Below, piece by piece: positions 47,117 to 55,985 of a stretch of DNA of 64,000 nt (position 1 is its first letter; each line of letters starts with the position of its first letter). The notes beneath the pieces were generated by a model that did no database searches, had not been told where the DNA came from, and was given only the letters and a program-made list of their open reading frames with translations. Location: assembly GCF_001902145.1 (NCBI RefSeq), contig NZ_MRST01000027.1, forward strand, positions 42,427 to 106,426. Direction: 5' to 3'. Both the position numbers and the translations under genes were made by a program. The stretch comes from Pseudomonas fluorescens (GTDB lineage Bacteria; Pseudomonadota; Gammaproteobacteria; Pseudomonadales; Pseudomonadaceae).

Positions 47117-48136
47117 TCAGTACTGATTGGGTTCCATTTCCAGCTCGACCTTGAAGCGCTTGAAGATATCCTGCTGGATACGTAGCGCCAGGTTGGCAAT
47201 CTCGCGCCCTGTGGCCGCGCCGTAGTTGACCAGCACCAACGCTTGCAGCTTGTGCACGCCCGCATCGCCCTCCCGGAAACCCTTCCAACCGGCCTTGTCG
47301 ATCAGCCAGCCGGCGGCGAGTTTCATTTGGCCGTCGGCCTGAGGGTAGGCCACCAAGTCCGGATACTGGCTTTGCAGTTCAACCGCCAGGGCCTGGGACA
47401 CCAGTGGGTTCTTGAAGAAGCTGCCCGCATTGCCCAGCTCTGCCGGGTCTGGCAGTTTCTCGCGGCGAATGCTGCAGATCGCACGGCTCACATCGCTTGG
47501 CGTGGCGTGGTTGATGCCCTGCGCGACCAGACGCTGTTGCACCGGGCCGTAGTCGAGTTTCAGTTGACTGGCGCGGCTGAGGGAAAAGCGTACCCGCAAG
47601 ATCAGCCACCGCCCGACTTCGTGCTTGAACAGGCTGTCACGGTAGGCGAACTTGCATTCGTCGAGGCTGAAGTCCCGCAGTTCGCCCGTCTGTCGATCCA
47701 GCGCAGTGAGGCCGGCGAAGACATCCTTGATCTCTACACCATAGGCGCCGATGTTCTGCATCGGCGCGGCGCCGACAGTGCCGGGGATCAGGCTGAGGTT
47801 TTCCAGGCCGTAAAAGCCGTGCTCAAGCGTCCACAAGACGAACGGGTGCCAGGCTTCGCCCGCTTCGGCTTCGACCACCACGTGCGTGCCATCGTCGCTC
47901 AGCACACGAATGCCTTGGGTCGCCATACGCAACACCAACGCCGGAACATCCTGGGTCAACAGCAAATTGCTGCCGCCACCGATCACCAGCAACGGCACCG
48001 CGTGTGCGGCGGCATAGGCGATGGCCTCGCGCACGTCAGCATCACTGTGGGCCTCGGCAAATAATTGCGCGCTCACATCAATGCCAAAGCTGTTGAATGG
48101 CTTGAGCGATACCTGCGCACGCACTTGCAAGGTCAT
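47117..48136 (-). CDS. murB: UDP-N-acetylenolpyruvoylglucosamine reductase
   Basis: The 339-residue cytoplasmic flavoenzyme reduces UDP-GlcNAc-enolpyruvate to UDP-MurNAc with NADPH, the second step of peptidoglycan precursor synthesis. It has the FAD-binding signature (LLVIGGGSNLLL), the GTVGAAPMQNIGAYG loop, the Ser proton donor region (NAGSFFKNP) and the type I MurB C-terminal part. ATG 48136 overlaps the phosphatase stop by 4 bp. It is last in the envelope-biogenesis block. Confidence 0.97.
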   Translation of the reverse strand: MTLQVRAQVSLKPFNSFGIDVSAQLFAEAHSDADVREAIAYAAAHAVPLLVIGGGSNLLLTQDVPALVLRMATQGIRVLSDDGTHVVVEAEAGEAWHPFVLWTLEHGFYGLENLSLIPGTVGAAPMQNIGAYGVEIKDVFAGLTALDRQTGELRDFSLDECKFAYRDSLFKHEVGRWLILRVRFSLSRASQLKLDYGPVQQRLVAQGINHATPSDVSRAICSIRREKLPDPAELGNAGSFFKNPLVSQALAVELQSQYPDLVAYPQADGQMKLAAGWLIDKAGWKGFREGDAGVHKLQALVLVNYGAATGREIANLALRIQQDIFKRFKVELEMEPNQY

Positions 48137-48597
48137 AACCGCCCCTTCAATTCGATCACCAATAAGTCACAGGCGCGCTCGATCAGGTCCAGGACCCGTT
48201 CGAAACCTTGCTCACCTTCATAGTAAGGGTCTGGCACCTCGTCCACTTCGCCATCAAAGCGACGCAGGAACAAATCCAGCTCCGCCTTGCCCTGCCCTGG
48301 CTGCATGGCTTTGAGGTTGCGCAGGTTACTGTTGTCCATGGCCAGGATCAGGTCATAGCGGGCAAAGTCAGCGCGGGAAACCTGCTGGGCACGCTGGCCC
48401 GACAAGTCATAGCCGCGCGCCAGCGCCGCACGCTGGCTGCGCTGGTCCGGCGGGTTGCCGATATGCCATTCTCCGGTGCCAGCAGACGCCACCTCAACCT
48501 GGCCAGCCAAGCCTGCTTCACGCAACTTACGGCGCAAGATGCCTTCAGCGGTTGGCGAGCGGCAGATATTGCCCAGGCATACAAACAGAACTTCCAT
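48133..48597 (-). CDS. Low-molecular-weight protein tyrosine phosphatase
   Basis: The 154-residue cytoplasmic phosphatase has the P-loop VCLGNICRSPTAEG (CX5R, nucleophile Cys9) and the general acid in DPYYEG. ATG 48597 overlaps the kdsB stop (TGATG); a long in-frame extension upstream is only antisense-like sequence over kdsB. Relatives in polysaccharide loci dephosphorylate BY-kinases, but no such kinase is nearby. Confidence 0.93.
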   Translation of the reverse strand: MEVLFVCLGNICRSPTAEGILRRKLREAGLAGQVEVASAGTGEWHIGNPPDQRSQRAALARGYDLSGQRAQQVSRADFARYDLILAMDNSNLRNLKAMQPGQGKAELDLFLRRFDGEVDEVPDPYYEGEQGFERVLDLIERACDLLVIELKGRL

Positions 48598-49361
48598 CAG
48601 GCGCCCAGCAGGCGACGGACGCGTTCGAGGTCTTCCTGGGTATCGACACCGGCTGGCGGTGCTTCCAACGCATCGCCCACGTGGATACGCACGCCGTGCC
48701 AGAGGGCACGCAGTTGTTCCAGGGACTCGGTATTCTCGAGCCAGCACGGGCCCCAACTGACGAAGTCGTGCAGGAAACCGGCGCGGTAGGCATAGATGCC
48801 GATATGGCGGCGATATGGCACGCCCTCCGGCAACACGTCGCGATTCTTGGCAAAGGCATCCCGCGCCCACGGCAAGGTGGAGCGACTGAACGTCAGTGCC
48901 AGGCCGTTGATGTCGCTGACCACTTTCACCACGTTCGGGTTGAACAGCGTCTCGATGTCTTCGATCGGTTCGGCCAGGGTCGCCATACGCGCCTCGCCAT
49001 GGGCCGCGAGGTTGGCAGCGACCTGGTCGATGACACCCGGCGGTATCAATGGCTCGTCACCCTGCACGTTCACTACGATCGCGTCGGGTGCCAGACCCAG
49101 CTGAGTGGCGACTTCGGCCAGGCGATCAGTGCCGGAGTTATGGTCTTCGCGGGTCAGGACCGCTTCGGCACCAAAGCCTTTGCACGCCTCGATGATACGC
49201 GGGTCATCGGTGGCCACCACCACCCGTTCGGCGCTGCTCTTGCACGCTTGTTCCCACACCAGCTGGATCATCGGCTTGGTGCCGATCATTTGCAGCGGCT
49301 TGCCCGGCAGGCGGGTCGAGGCATAGCGCGAGGGAATGACAACGGTAAAGGCGGTGGTCAT
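48597..49361 (-). CDS. kdsB: 3-deoxy-manno-octulosonate cytidylyltransferase
   Basis: The 254-residue enzyme makes CMP-Kdo from CTP and Kdo for lipopolysaccharide inner-core synthesis. It has the nucleotidyltransferase start VVIPSRYASTRLPGKPL and the conserved VVNVQGDEPLIPP and YRRHIGIYAYR. It overlaps trm112 by 4 bp upstream and the phosphatase gene by 1 bp downstream. Confidence 0.97.
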   Translation of the reverse strand: MTTAFTVVIPSRYASTRLPGKPLQMIGTKPMIQLVWEQACKSSAERVVVATDDPRIIEACKGFGAEAVLTREDHNSGTDRLAEVATQLGLAPDAIVVNVQGDEPLIPPGVIDQVAANLAAHGEARMATLAEPIEDIETLFNPNVVKVVSDINGLALTFSRSTLPWARDAFAKNRDVLPEGVPYRRHIGIYAYRAGFLHDFVSWGPCWLENTESLEQLRALWHGVRIHVGDALEAPPAGVDTQEDLERVRRLLGA

Positions 49362-49543
49362 TTATCCAGGCGCTCATCGGTGGTCAGGGTGCGGGCTTCG
49401 CTTTCGAGCATGACCGGGATGCCGTCACGGATAGGGTAAGCCAGGCCGGCACCTTTGCTGATCAGCTCGGTTTTGTCGGCGCTGAGCTTGAGCGGGCCTT
49501 TGCAGATCGGGCAAGCGAGGATATCGAGCAGTTTGGTGTCCAT
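49358..49543 (-). CDS. Trm112 family zinc-ribbon-like protein (YcaR)
   Basis: The 61-residue protein has the Trm112/YcaR pattern: LLDILACPICKGPL, with two cysteines, and AYPIRDGIPVML. In bacteria it usually sits between lpxK and kdsB, as here; its role is unclear, possibly as a methyltransferase partner. ATG 49543 lies 24 bp after lpxK and its stop overlaps the kdsB ATG. Confidence 0.93.
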   Translation of the reverse strand: MDTKLLDILACPICKGPLKLSADKTELISKGAGLAYPIRDGIPVMLESEARTLTTDERLDK

Positions 49544-49567
49544 GAGTGTTTCCTGGAAAAAAGCGTT

Positions 49568-50578
49568 TTAAGGCAAGAGACGGTTGGGCAGCAGACGCAT
49601 CAGCTGCGTGTCGAACCAGGCGACGAACGCCGGCGACGGTACCGCATCCACCGCAAGGTACCACCAGTCGGGCTGGGCAAAGGCGCGGCACTTCACCGCG
49701 TCCTTTTCGGTCATGACCAGCGGCAATGACGGGGTGAAATTCAAGACCTCGGCGCTGTAGGGCGCGTGATCGGCGAAAGCATGGGGTAGCGCCTGCCAGT
49801 GTAGCGTTTCAAGGGTATTGAAGAAACGTTGCGGATTGCCTATGCCGGCCACCGCATGCACCTGCTGGCCCTGCGGAAAATAGGTGACCGGCTGGCGCTC
49901 GCCGCTGCCCAGGTTAACCAGTGCTGTGGGCTGCAGGCGGAAGGCAAAGCCATCTTCACGGTCTGTAACGGCACCGTTATAAAGCACCCCGTCCACACTC
50001 TGCAGGCGCTCCACCGGTTCGCGCAACGGCCCGGCAGGCAGGCACCGATGGTTGCCGAGACCACGGGCGGCATCGATCAGCACCAGTTCAAGATCGCGGG
50101 CCAGGCGGTAGTGCTGCAGGCCGTCATCGGAGAGGATCAGGTCCAGGGGCTCGCTGGCCAGCAGGGCCTTTACCGCACGACTGCGGTCAGGATCTATCAT
50201 CAACGGTACACCGCTGCGCTGCACGATCAACAAGGGTTCATCACCGGCCACCTCGGCACTGTGGCCAGCCTCGACCCGCCACGGCAACTGCGGCGGCTTG
50301 GCACCGTAGCCTCGACTGACCACGCCTACGCGCAAGCCGTTGCGTCGGCAGTGCTCGATCAACCATAGGATCAACGGCGTCTTGCCGGTGCCTCCCACCG
50401 TGATATTGCCCACCACGATCACTGGCACAGGCGACTGATAAATCTCGCCCTCGCCCGCCACGAAGCGCGCACGCTTACGTTGAACCACACGGCGATACAG
50501 CGATTCCAGCGGTCGCAGCAACACTAGTGCTGGATGACCTTCGTACCATGCCTTGAGTAAACGGTCGGAGATGGCCAT
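49568..50578 (-). CDS. lpxK: Tetraacyldisaccharide 4'-kinase
   Basis: The 336-residue inner-membrane-associated kinase phosphorylates the lipid A disaccharide at 4'. It has an N-terminal membrane-facing helix (AWYEGHPALVLLRPLESLY) and a P-loop inside VGNITVGGTGKTPL. The DDGLQHYRLARD motif also matches. ATG 50578 shares a base with the exbD stop (TGATG). Confidence 0.97.
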   Translation of the reverse strand: MAISDRLLKAWYEGHPALVLLRPLESLYRRVVQRKRARFVAGEGEIYQSPVPVIVVGNITVGGTGKTPLILWLIEHCRRNGLRVGVVSRGYGAKPPQLPWRVEAGHSAEVAGDEPLLIVQRSGVPLMIDPDRSRAVKALLASEPLDLILSDDGLQHYRLARDLELVLIDAARGLGNHRCLPAGPLREPVERLQSVDGVLYNGAVTDREDGFAFRLQPTALVNLGSGERQPVTYFPQGQQVHAVAGIGNPQRFFNTLETLHWQALPHAFADHAPYSAEVLNFTPSLPLVMTEKDAVKCRAFAQPDWWYLAVDAVPSPAFVAWFDTQLMRLLPNRLLP

Positions 50579-51006
50579 CAGGGCGGGCTCGCCGCCTCGA
50601 CGGTGGTCATGCGCAAATGGCTGAAACCGAGCTTGCCGGCAGCGTCCATGGCGGTGATCACGGCCTGGTGCGGGGTTTTGCCATCGGCGCTGATGGACAG
50701 CGGTAACTGGGTGTCGCCACCAGATTCCTTCTGCAACGCCTCCATCAGGCTGGCAAGGTCATTTTTCTCCAGCAACTGGTTATTCACCGAAAACACCCCT
50801 TCGGCGCTGATAGCGATGTCCAGTTGCTTGACTTGCTGGTCTTCGGCAGGCGAGCCACTCACCGCTTCGGGCAGGTCGACACGCAACTGGGTTTCCCGAG
50901 TGAAGGTGGTGGTCACGACAAAAAACAGCAGCAGGATGAACACCACATCGATCAACGACGCGAGGTTGATATCAACATTTTCCCGTTGCTTGCGGCGAAA
51001 TTTCAC
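50578..51006 (-). CDS. exbD: ExbD/TolR-type biopolymer transport protein
   Basis: The 142-residue protein has one transmembrane helix near the N terminus with the essential Asp (NLASLIDVVFILLLFFVV) and a periplasmic domain. With ExbB it forms a proton-driven motor. The GTG start at 51006 overlaps the exbB stop. No tonB gene is adjacent. This ExbB/D pair next to lpxK is typical of Pseudomonas. Confidence 0.93.
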   Translation of the reverse strand: MKFRRKQRENVDINLASLIDVVFILLLFFVVTTTFTRETQLRVDLPEAVSGSPAEDQQVKQLDIAISAEGVFSVNNQLLEKNDLASLMEALQKESGGDTQLPLSISADGKTPHQAVITAMDAAGKLGFSHLRMTTVEAASPP

Positions 51007-51638
51007 GCTTTGCCCTCGACCAGGTCTACATCACGGTCGCCCTGCACCACCTCCACCAGCTTGATGGCTTCCTGCTCCATGCCGACCACCAGCTCATCAA
51101 TGCGACGCAGCAGGAAGCGGTGGAAGAACACCGAAGGGATACCCACCATCAGGCCGGCTGCGGTGGTGATCAACGCCTTGGAGATCCCCCCGGCCAGGAC
51201 CGCTGCGTTGGTGGTCATGCCCGAGCCTGTGAACGAGCTGAAGATATCGATCATGCCGAGTACTGTGCCGAGCAAACCGAGCAACGGCGCCATGGCGGCG
51301 ATAGTGCCAAGGGCGTTGATGTAGCGCTCCAGTTCATGGATGACCCGGGCGGCCGCCTCTTCGATGCACTCCTTCATGATCTCGCGACCATGCTTGGAGT
51401 TGGCCAGACCGGCGGCGAGGATTTCACCCAGCGGCGAATTGGCGCGCAGCTCCTTGAGTTTTTGCTTGTCGAGCTGCTTGTTCTTGATCCAGCCCCAGAC
51501 CTGCCCCAGCAGATGCTCGGGGGTGACGCGACTGGCGCGCAGGGTCCACAGGCGTTCGGCAACGATACCGAGTGCAGCGATGGAACTCAGAATGATCGGC
51601 AACATCATCCAGCCGCCGGATTTGACCAATTCCCACAC
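51003..51638 (-). CDS. exbB: ExbB/TolQ-type proton channel protein
   Basis: The 211-residue protein has three transmembrane helices (MMLPIILSSIAALGIVAERLW; APLLGLLGTVLGMIDIF; ALITTAAGLMVGIPSVFF) of the MotA/TolQ/ExbB family. I chose GTG 51638, which begins with WELVKSGG and has GAGGGG 8 bp upstream; an in-frame extension to 51710 adds an unlikely hydrophilic leader. It forms the channel with the overlapping exbD product. Confidence 0.93.
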   Translation of the reverse strand: MWELVKSGGWMMLPIILSSIAALGIVAERLWTLRASRVTPEHLLGQVWGWIKNKQLDKQKLKELRANSPLGEILAAGLANSKHGREIMKECIEEAAARVIHELERYINALGTIAAMAPLLGLLGTVLGMIDIFSSFTGSGMTTNAAVLAGGISKALITTAAGLMVGIPSVFFHRFLLRRIDELVVGMEQEAIKLVEVVQGDRDVDLVEGKA

Positions 51639-51746
51639 AGTGAATGCCCCCTCGAAAAAGTGCGCCACTTTAACATATAGGTTCGACAGCGGGGTTCGTC
51701 GGCTACACACCCGCCTGTTGCGGCTCGAGTCTTTGGTAACACGCGA

Positions 51747-53972
51747 TTACGGTAACGGTTCGCGCCAGAAACGGCGTTGACTGCGCGCAACCATCGGTGG
51801 CAGAAACGCCCCCAGGCGCAGGCGTACGGCACCCTGCTCGGCACTGTCGTACACCCGGCTGCCCAACACTTGGTAGCGCTCCAGGACCTGCGGATGAGGA
51901 TGACCGAACGTATTGCTGCGCCCGCGGGAAATCAACACCGATGTGGGCGCCAGCCGCTGCAGGAACGGCCAGGACGACGAACTGCGGCTGCCATGGTGCG
52001 GGGCTTGCAGCCAGTCGGTCTGGACCGCCAGCGAAGAGGCCAGAAAAGCCTGTTCGGCGGCGCGATCAATGTCACCGGTGAGCAGCAGGCGTTCTCCATT
52101 GGCCTCGACCTGCAACACACAAGACCTCGGATTGCCATCAAGCCCATCAGCCCACTGCCACAATTGAAATGACACCCCATCCCATTCCCACCGCTCGCCG
52201 CTGGTGCAGGGCTGGGTGGCGAGAAAGTCTGGCAAGCCCTCGGTTTCGCCGCCCACCACGCGCTTGACGGACAACCCCCGCGCCACCGCCGCCGCACCCC
52301 CTGCGTGATCGGCATCGGCATGGCTGAGCAGCATCATGTCCAACTGGCCTATCCCGAGCTTTTTCAACGACGGCAACACGACGCGCGCGCCCAGGTCGAC
52401 AGGCCCCGAGCGCGGCCCGGCATCGTAGAGCAACGTATGATGACGGGTGCGCAGGATCAGTGCCTGCCCCTGGCCGACGTCCAGTTGCACCACATCTACC
52501 TGCCCGTGGGGCACCCACTCCCTGGGCGCAAATACAGCCATCAACAGCATGGGCCAGCCCAGCACCCGGAACGGCAACCCCTTGGGCAGCAGCAAAATCA
52601 CCGCGCCAACCAGGCTAACCAACCAATACCCCAAAGGTACCTCGGCGGGTACCCAGGCCGGTAATTGCGCGGCCAGCAGCCCCAGGCTTTTGAACAATCC
52701 GCCCAGCGCACCACCGGCCAGCCACAGCAACCCCTCCCCAGCCAGCGGCACCCACAGCAACGCCGTGCCCAGCAGCGCCAAAGGCAGCACTACCAGGCTG
52801 ATCCAAGGCACGGCAAGGAGATTGGCCACAGGTGCGCTGAGGCTGATGGGCAAACCCAGCACCAACAACACTGGAAACAAACCAATGGCAATCAACCACT
52901 GGGGCCGGGTCCACACCTGCCAGGCGCTCCACGGCCCCAGGCGCCCGCCGAACGCCAACAGCAATACCGCAACCGCCGCAAACGACAACCAGAACCCCAC
53001 CTGCAGGCTGGCCAAGGGCTCCAGTACCAGCACGCCGTTCAGTGCCAGCAGCAACGGCCACCACACGCCCAAATGGCGGAAACGCAGACGCCACAGCAGC
53101 ACCAGGCCGACCATCATGCAGGCCCGTTGCACCGGCACGCCGAACCCGGCCAGCAGCCCATAACCCAACGCCGCGCCAAATGCCAGACCGCACGCCCACG
53201 GCAGCCACGGCCAGGTTCGGGACCAGCAACCATAGCGCGCCAGCATCGCGACCAATCCGTAGATCAACCCCGCCAGCAAGCCGATGTGCTGCCCGGAAAT
53301 CACCAGCAGATGCACCGTGCCCGTGTCCTGCAACACCTGCCAATCCTCAGGCGCCAGGCCGGAACCGTCGCCCAATACCAGCGCCGCCAAGCCCGCCTCG
53401 CGGCCCTGGGCGTCCACCGCCATCAGGCGCTGGCGAACAGCATCGCGCCAGGCATTGCGGGCCGGTGCGAGACGCTCACCGTCTTTTACCGTTGCCGTGG
53501 CACCGATACGCTGGGCCAGCAGCCAGGCTTCATAGTCGACCCCATGGAAATTGAGCAGGCCCGCAGGCCGCTTGAGTGTCAACGCCAGACGCCAGCGTTC
53601 ACCGCTGTTCACCACTGGCCCGCCGTGCCAGGACACGCGGATACGTTTGGGCAGCCGAACCTTGCGCGACCGGCCGTCGGCCAGTTCAAAGCGCACGCCC
53701 GTACCCGTCTGCTGAGGCAAGCCCACCACACGCCCCTCCACCCAGCGAGTCTGCCCGTCCAGGGCCGGCTGCAGCCGATCATCCAGCGCCCGCTGCGCGC
53801 TGAGACAAGCCCAACTCAAGCCCACCAGAAAGAACGCCACGGGATAGGACCGAAAAGGCAACAGCATCAAGGCCAGCACCAGCATGGCCAACAACCCGGC
53901 GCCAGGCGGCAACACCGGCAACCAACGCAACGCCAGCAACCCCAGCGCCAACGCCAACATCCCTGTCTTCAT
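51747..53972 (-). CDS. comEC: ComEC/Rec2 family DNA internalisation protein
   Basis: The 741-residue polytopic protein has an N-terminal soluble part (DUF4131-like, about 60-190), a Competence membrane domain with about ten helices (HLLVISGQHIGLLAGL) and a C-terminal metallo-beta-lactamase-like domain (about 490-741; LDVGQGQA, HADADHAGG). Relatives move single-stranded DNA across the inner membrane during transformation. The zinc-binding His-Asp motif is intact. It is upstream of exbB by 108 bp on the same strand and divergent from the DUF2062 gene. Confidence 0.95.
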   Translation of the reverse strand: MKTGMLALALGLLALRWLPVLPPGAGLLAMLVLALMLLPFRSYPVAFFLVGLSWACLSAQRALDDRLQPALDGQTRWVEGRVVGLPQQTGTGVRFELADGRSRKVRLPKRIRVSWHGGPVVNSGERWRLALTLKRPAGLLNFHGVDYEAWLLAQRIGATATVKDGERLAPARNAWRDAVRQRLMAVDAQGREAGLAALVLGDGSGLAPEDWQVLQDTGTVHLLVISGQHIGLLAGLIYGLVAMLARYGCWSRTWPWLPWACGLAFGAALGYGLLAGFGVPVQRACMMVGLVLLWRLRFRHLGVWWPLLLALNGVLVLEPLASLQVGFWLSFAAVAVLLLAFGGRLGPWSAWQVWTRPQWLIAIGLFPVLLVLGLPISLSAPVANLLAVPWISLVVLPLALLGTALLWVPLAGEGLLWLAGGALGGLFKSLGLLAAQLPAWVPAEVPLGYWLVSLVGAVILLLPKGLPFRVLGWPMLLMAVFAPREWVPHGQVDVVQLDVGQGQALILRTRHHTLLYDAGPRSGPVDLGARVVLPSLKKLGIGQLDMMLLSHADADHAGGAAAVARGLSVKRVVGGETEGLPDFLATQPCTSGERWEWDGVSFQLWQWADGLDGNPRSCVLQVEANGERLLLTGDIDRAAEQAFLASSLAVQTDWLQAPHHGSRSSSSWPFLQRLAPTSVLISRGRSNTFGHPHPQVLERYQVLGSRVYDSAEQGAVRLRLGAFLPPMVARSQRRFWREPLP

Positions 53973-54107
53973 GGATCATCCTTTTCCAGTGATCCACTCA
54001 GTCTTAGCCGGCTGAACGACAGCGCCTATGATGTTTTGTCACAAAGTCTGAATTTTCTGTTTATAGAATCCGGGCATACTTGCCCCTCGAATTGACCTGG
54101 ACCCCTT

Positions 54108-54623
54108 ATGCCCCGGCGCTTATTCAAACGGTACATGCCCGACCCCAGCAGTATCAGGGAACACAAGTCATTACAGTTTCTTGGCACGCTGCTGCATGAC
54201 CCCAACCTCTGGCACCTGAACCGGCACTCAGTGGCTCGCGCCATGGCGGTGGGTTTATTTGCGGCGTTTATCCCGATTCCGTTGCAGATGTTGCTTGCCG
54301 CGGTCCTGGCGATTTCGGTGCGCGGCAATATGCCTATCGCCATCAGCCTGGTGTGGTTGACCAACCCCATCACCATGCCGGTGGTGTTCATCTGTACCTA
54401 TATGACCGGCGCCTGGCTGATGAATGTGCCGCCACGCAGCTTGCCCGATAACCTTACGTGGGAATGGATCAGCGGCCAGCTGAGCACACTTTGGCAGCCA
54501 TTCCTGCTGGGTTCGGTGGTATTGGGGGTGGTATTGGGCGCCTTGGCTTATTGCCTGACCATGGCGTACTGGCGCTGGTGGGTGGCGCACCAGTGGAAAA
54601 AACGCAAACTGCGCCGGCGCTGA
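54108..54623 (+). CDS. DUF2062 family membrane protein
   Basis: The 171-residue protein has two or three hydrophobic helices (VARAMAVGLFAAFIPIPLQM, VWLTNPITMPVVFI) in the DUF2062 pattern and a very basic C terminus (KKRKLRRR). Its function is unknown. ATG 54108 lies 135 bp from the divergent comEC start. Its stop is 3 bp from the end of the convergent sensor kinase gene. Confidence 0.9.
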   Translation: MPRRLFKRYMPDPSSIREHKSLQFLGTLLHDPNLWHLNRHSVARAMAVGLFAAFIPIPLQMLLAAVLAISVRGNMPIAISLVWLTNPITMPVVFICTYMTGAWLMNVPPRSLPDNLTWEWISGQLSTLWQPFLLGSVVLGVVLGALAYCLTMAYWRWWVAHQWKKRKLRRR

Positions 54624-54626
54624 GCG

Positions 54627-55985
54627 CTAACGGGCCAGCAAACGCAAATGCACCCGCAGACCCTGCCCGGTATTTTCCGCCCATAAGCGACCGCCCTGGC
54701 GCTGCACGGCGTTGCGGGCAATGCTCAGCCCCAGGCCGAAACCGCCATCGCCGGGCCGCGAGCCGTCCAGGCGGGTAAAGGGCGCGAAGATGCGCTCCAG
54801 ATCATCCTCAGCAATCCCTGCCCCCTGGTCCTGCAGCCAGATATGCCAATAGTCCCCCTCCCGACATCCGTCGAGTTGCACGTAGCCGCCCTTGGGCGAG
54901 TGGCGTATGGCGTTGCGCAGGATATTTTCCAAAGCCTGGGCCAGTGCATTGAGGTTGCCACGCACCCAACTGTCGGCGGGTAACAGGCACGGCAAGCGCG
55001 ATGCGGGCCAACCGCTTTCAAAACAAGCATTCTCGCGCAATATGTCCCACAAGGCCTGGAGCTGAATGTCTTCCTGGGGCAACGGCGTAGTTTCGCTGTC
55101 GAGCCAGGCCAGTTGCAGGCTGTCTTCCACCAGGCGCTGCATGGCGTCGATTTCCCGACCCAGGCGCTCGCGCAGTCGGGCCAGGTCTTGCTCGCTGTCG
55201 CAGGCTACCCGCAGGCGGCTCAAGGGTGTGCGCAGTTCATGGGACATATCGCGCAGCAACTGCTGCTGCAAACGCACCGTGCCCTGCAAGCGTTCGGACA
55301 TATGGTCAAAGGCGCGACCCAGCTCGCCCAGTTCATCCTGGCGGCTGGTGGCATCAAGGGACATCCGCGTATTGAGTTGGTCCGCACGCCAGGCATTGGC
55401 CTGCTCGCGCAATTGATTGAGGGGCATGATCAACAACCGGTAAAGGCCGATGCACAGCAACAGGGTAAACAGACCTGGTATCACACCATTGGTAACCACC
55501 CGCCAGAACAGTTGATAGCGCCCAGGCATAAAGCGCTGCGGCAGCTCGATCACCAGCGACCCCGCGCCAGGGTCGACCGGAAACGGTACTTTCATCCAGG
55601 GCAAACCGATGACATGCCGGCTGACCGGCCAATCCAATCCACGCAAAAACGTCAGGCGCTGGCTTTCCTTGTCATTCAAGGGCGTGCTGCCCAGGGACTG
55701 CAGGTCGTTACCGATCACCCCTACCCAAGTGCTTTCGCGCTCGGCCATCCGCTGCAGCCAGGCATCTACGCCCGCGCTGCCTTGTGTGCTCCACGCCAGT
55801 TCGGCACCCGCGGCATAGCCATTGAGAATCTCCCGCGACTTGTCGGACAGGTACGCACTCTGCTGCTCCATGTAGCGGCCCCACGACCAACTGAGCCAAA
55901 TCATCAGCAAACAGAAGGCGATCAACAGGCAGGCCAGCTTCCAGAACAACGAGTGCTTGCCGGGCAGTCGCTCAAAGCCCTTCAT
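54627..55985 (-). CDS. Sensor histidine kinase, PirS/PfeS-like
   Basis: The 452-residue kinase has a first transmembrane helix (about 14-35), a periplasmic region to about 170, a second helix (about 170-190), HAMP, a HisKA with SHELRTPLSRLRVA and a HATPase domain (NAIRHSPKGG, GFGLGLSIA). It overlaps its response-regulator gene by 14 bp. In P. aeruginosa the pirR-pirS pair sits beside gacS and controls the receptor gene pirA; here no pirA follows, so the symbol is withheld. Confidence 0.88.
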   Translation of the reverse strand: MKGFERLPGKHSLFWKLACLLIAFCLLMIWLSWSWGRYMEQQSAYLSDKSREILNGYAAGAELAWSTQGSAGVDAWLQRMAERESTWVGVIGNDLQSLGSTPLNDKESQRLTFLRGLDWPVSRHVIGLPWMKVPFPVDPGAGSLVIELPQRFMPGRYQLFWRVVTNGVIPGLFTLLLCIGLYRLLIMPLNQLREQANAWRADQLNTRMSLDATSRQDELGELGRAFDHMSERLQGTVRLQQQLLRDMSHELRTPLSRLRVACDSEQDLARLRERLGREIDAMQRLVEDSLQLAWLDSETTPLPQEDIQLQALWDILRENACFESGWPASRLPCLLPADSWVRGNLNALAQALENILRNAIRHSPKGGYVQLDGCREGDYWHIWLQDQGAGIAEDDLERIFAPFTRLDGSRPGDGGFGLGLSIARNAVQRQGGRLWAENTGQGLRVHLRLLAR

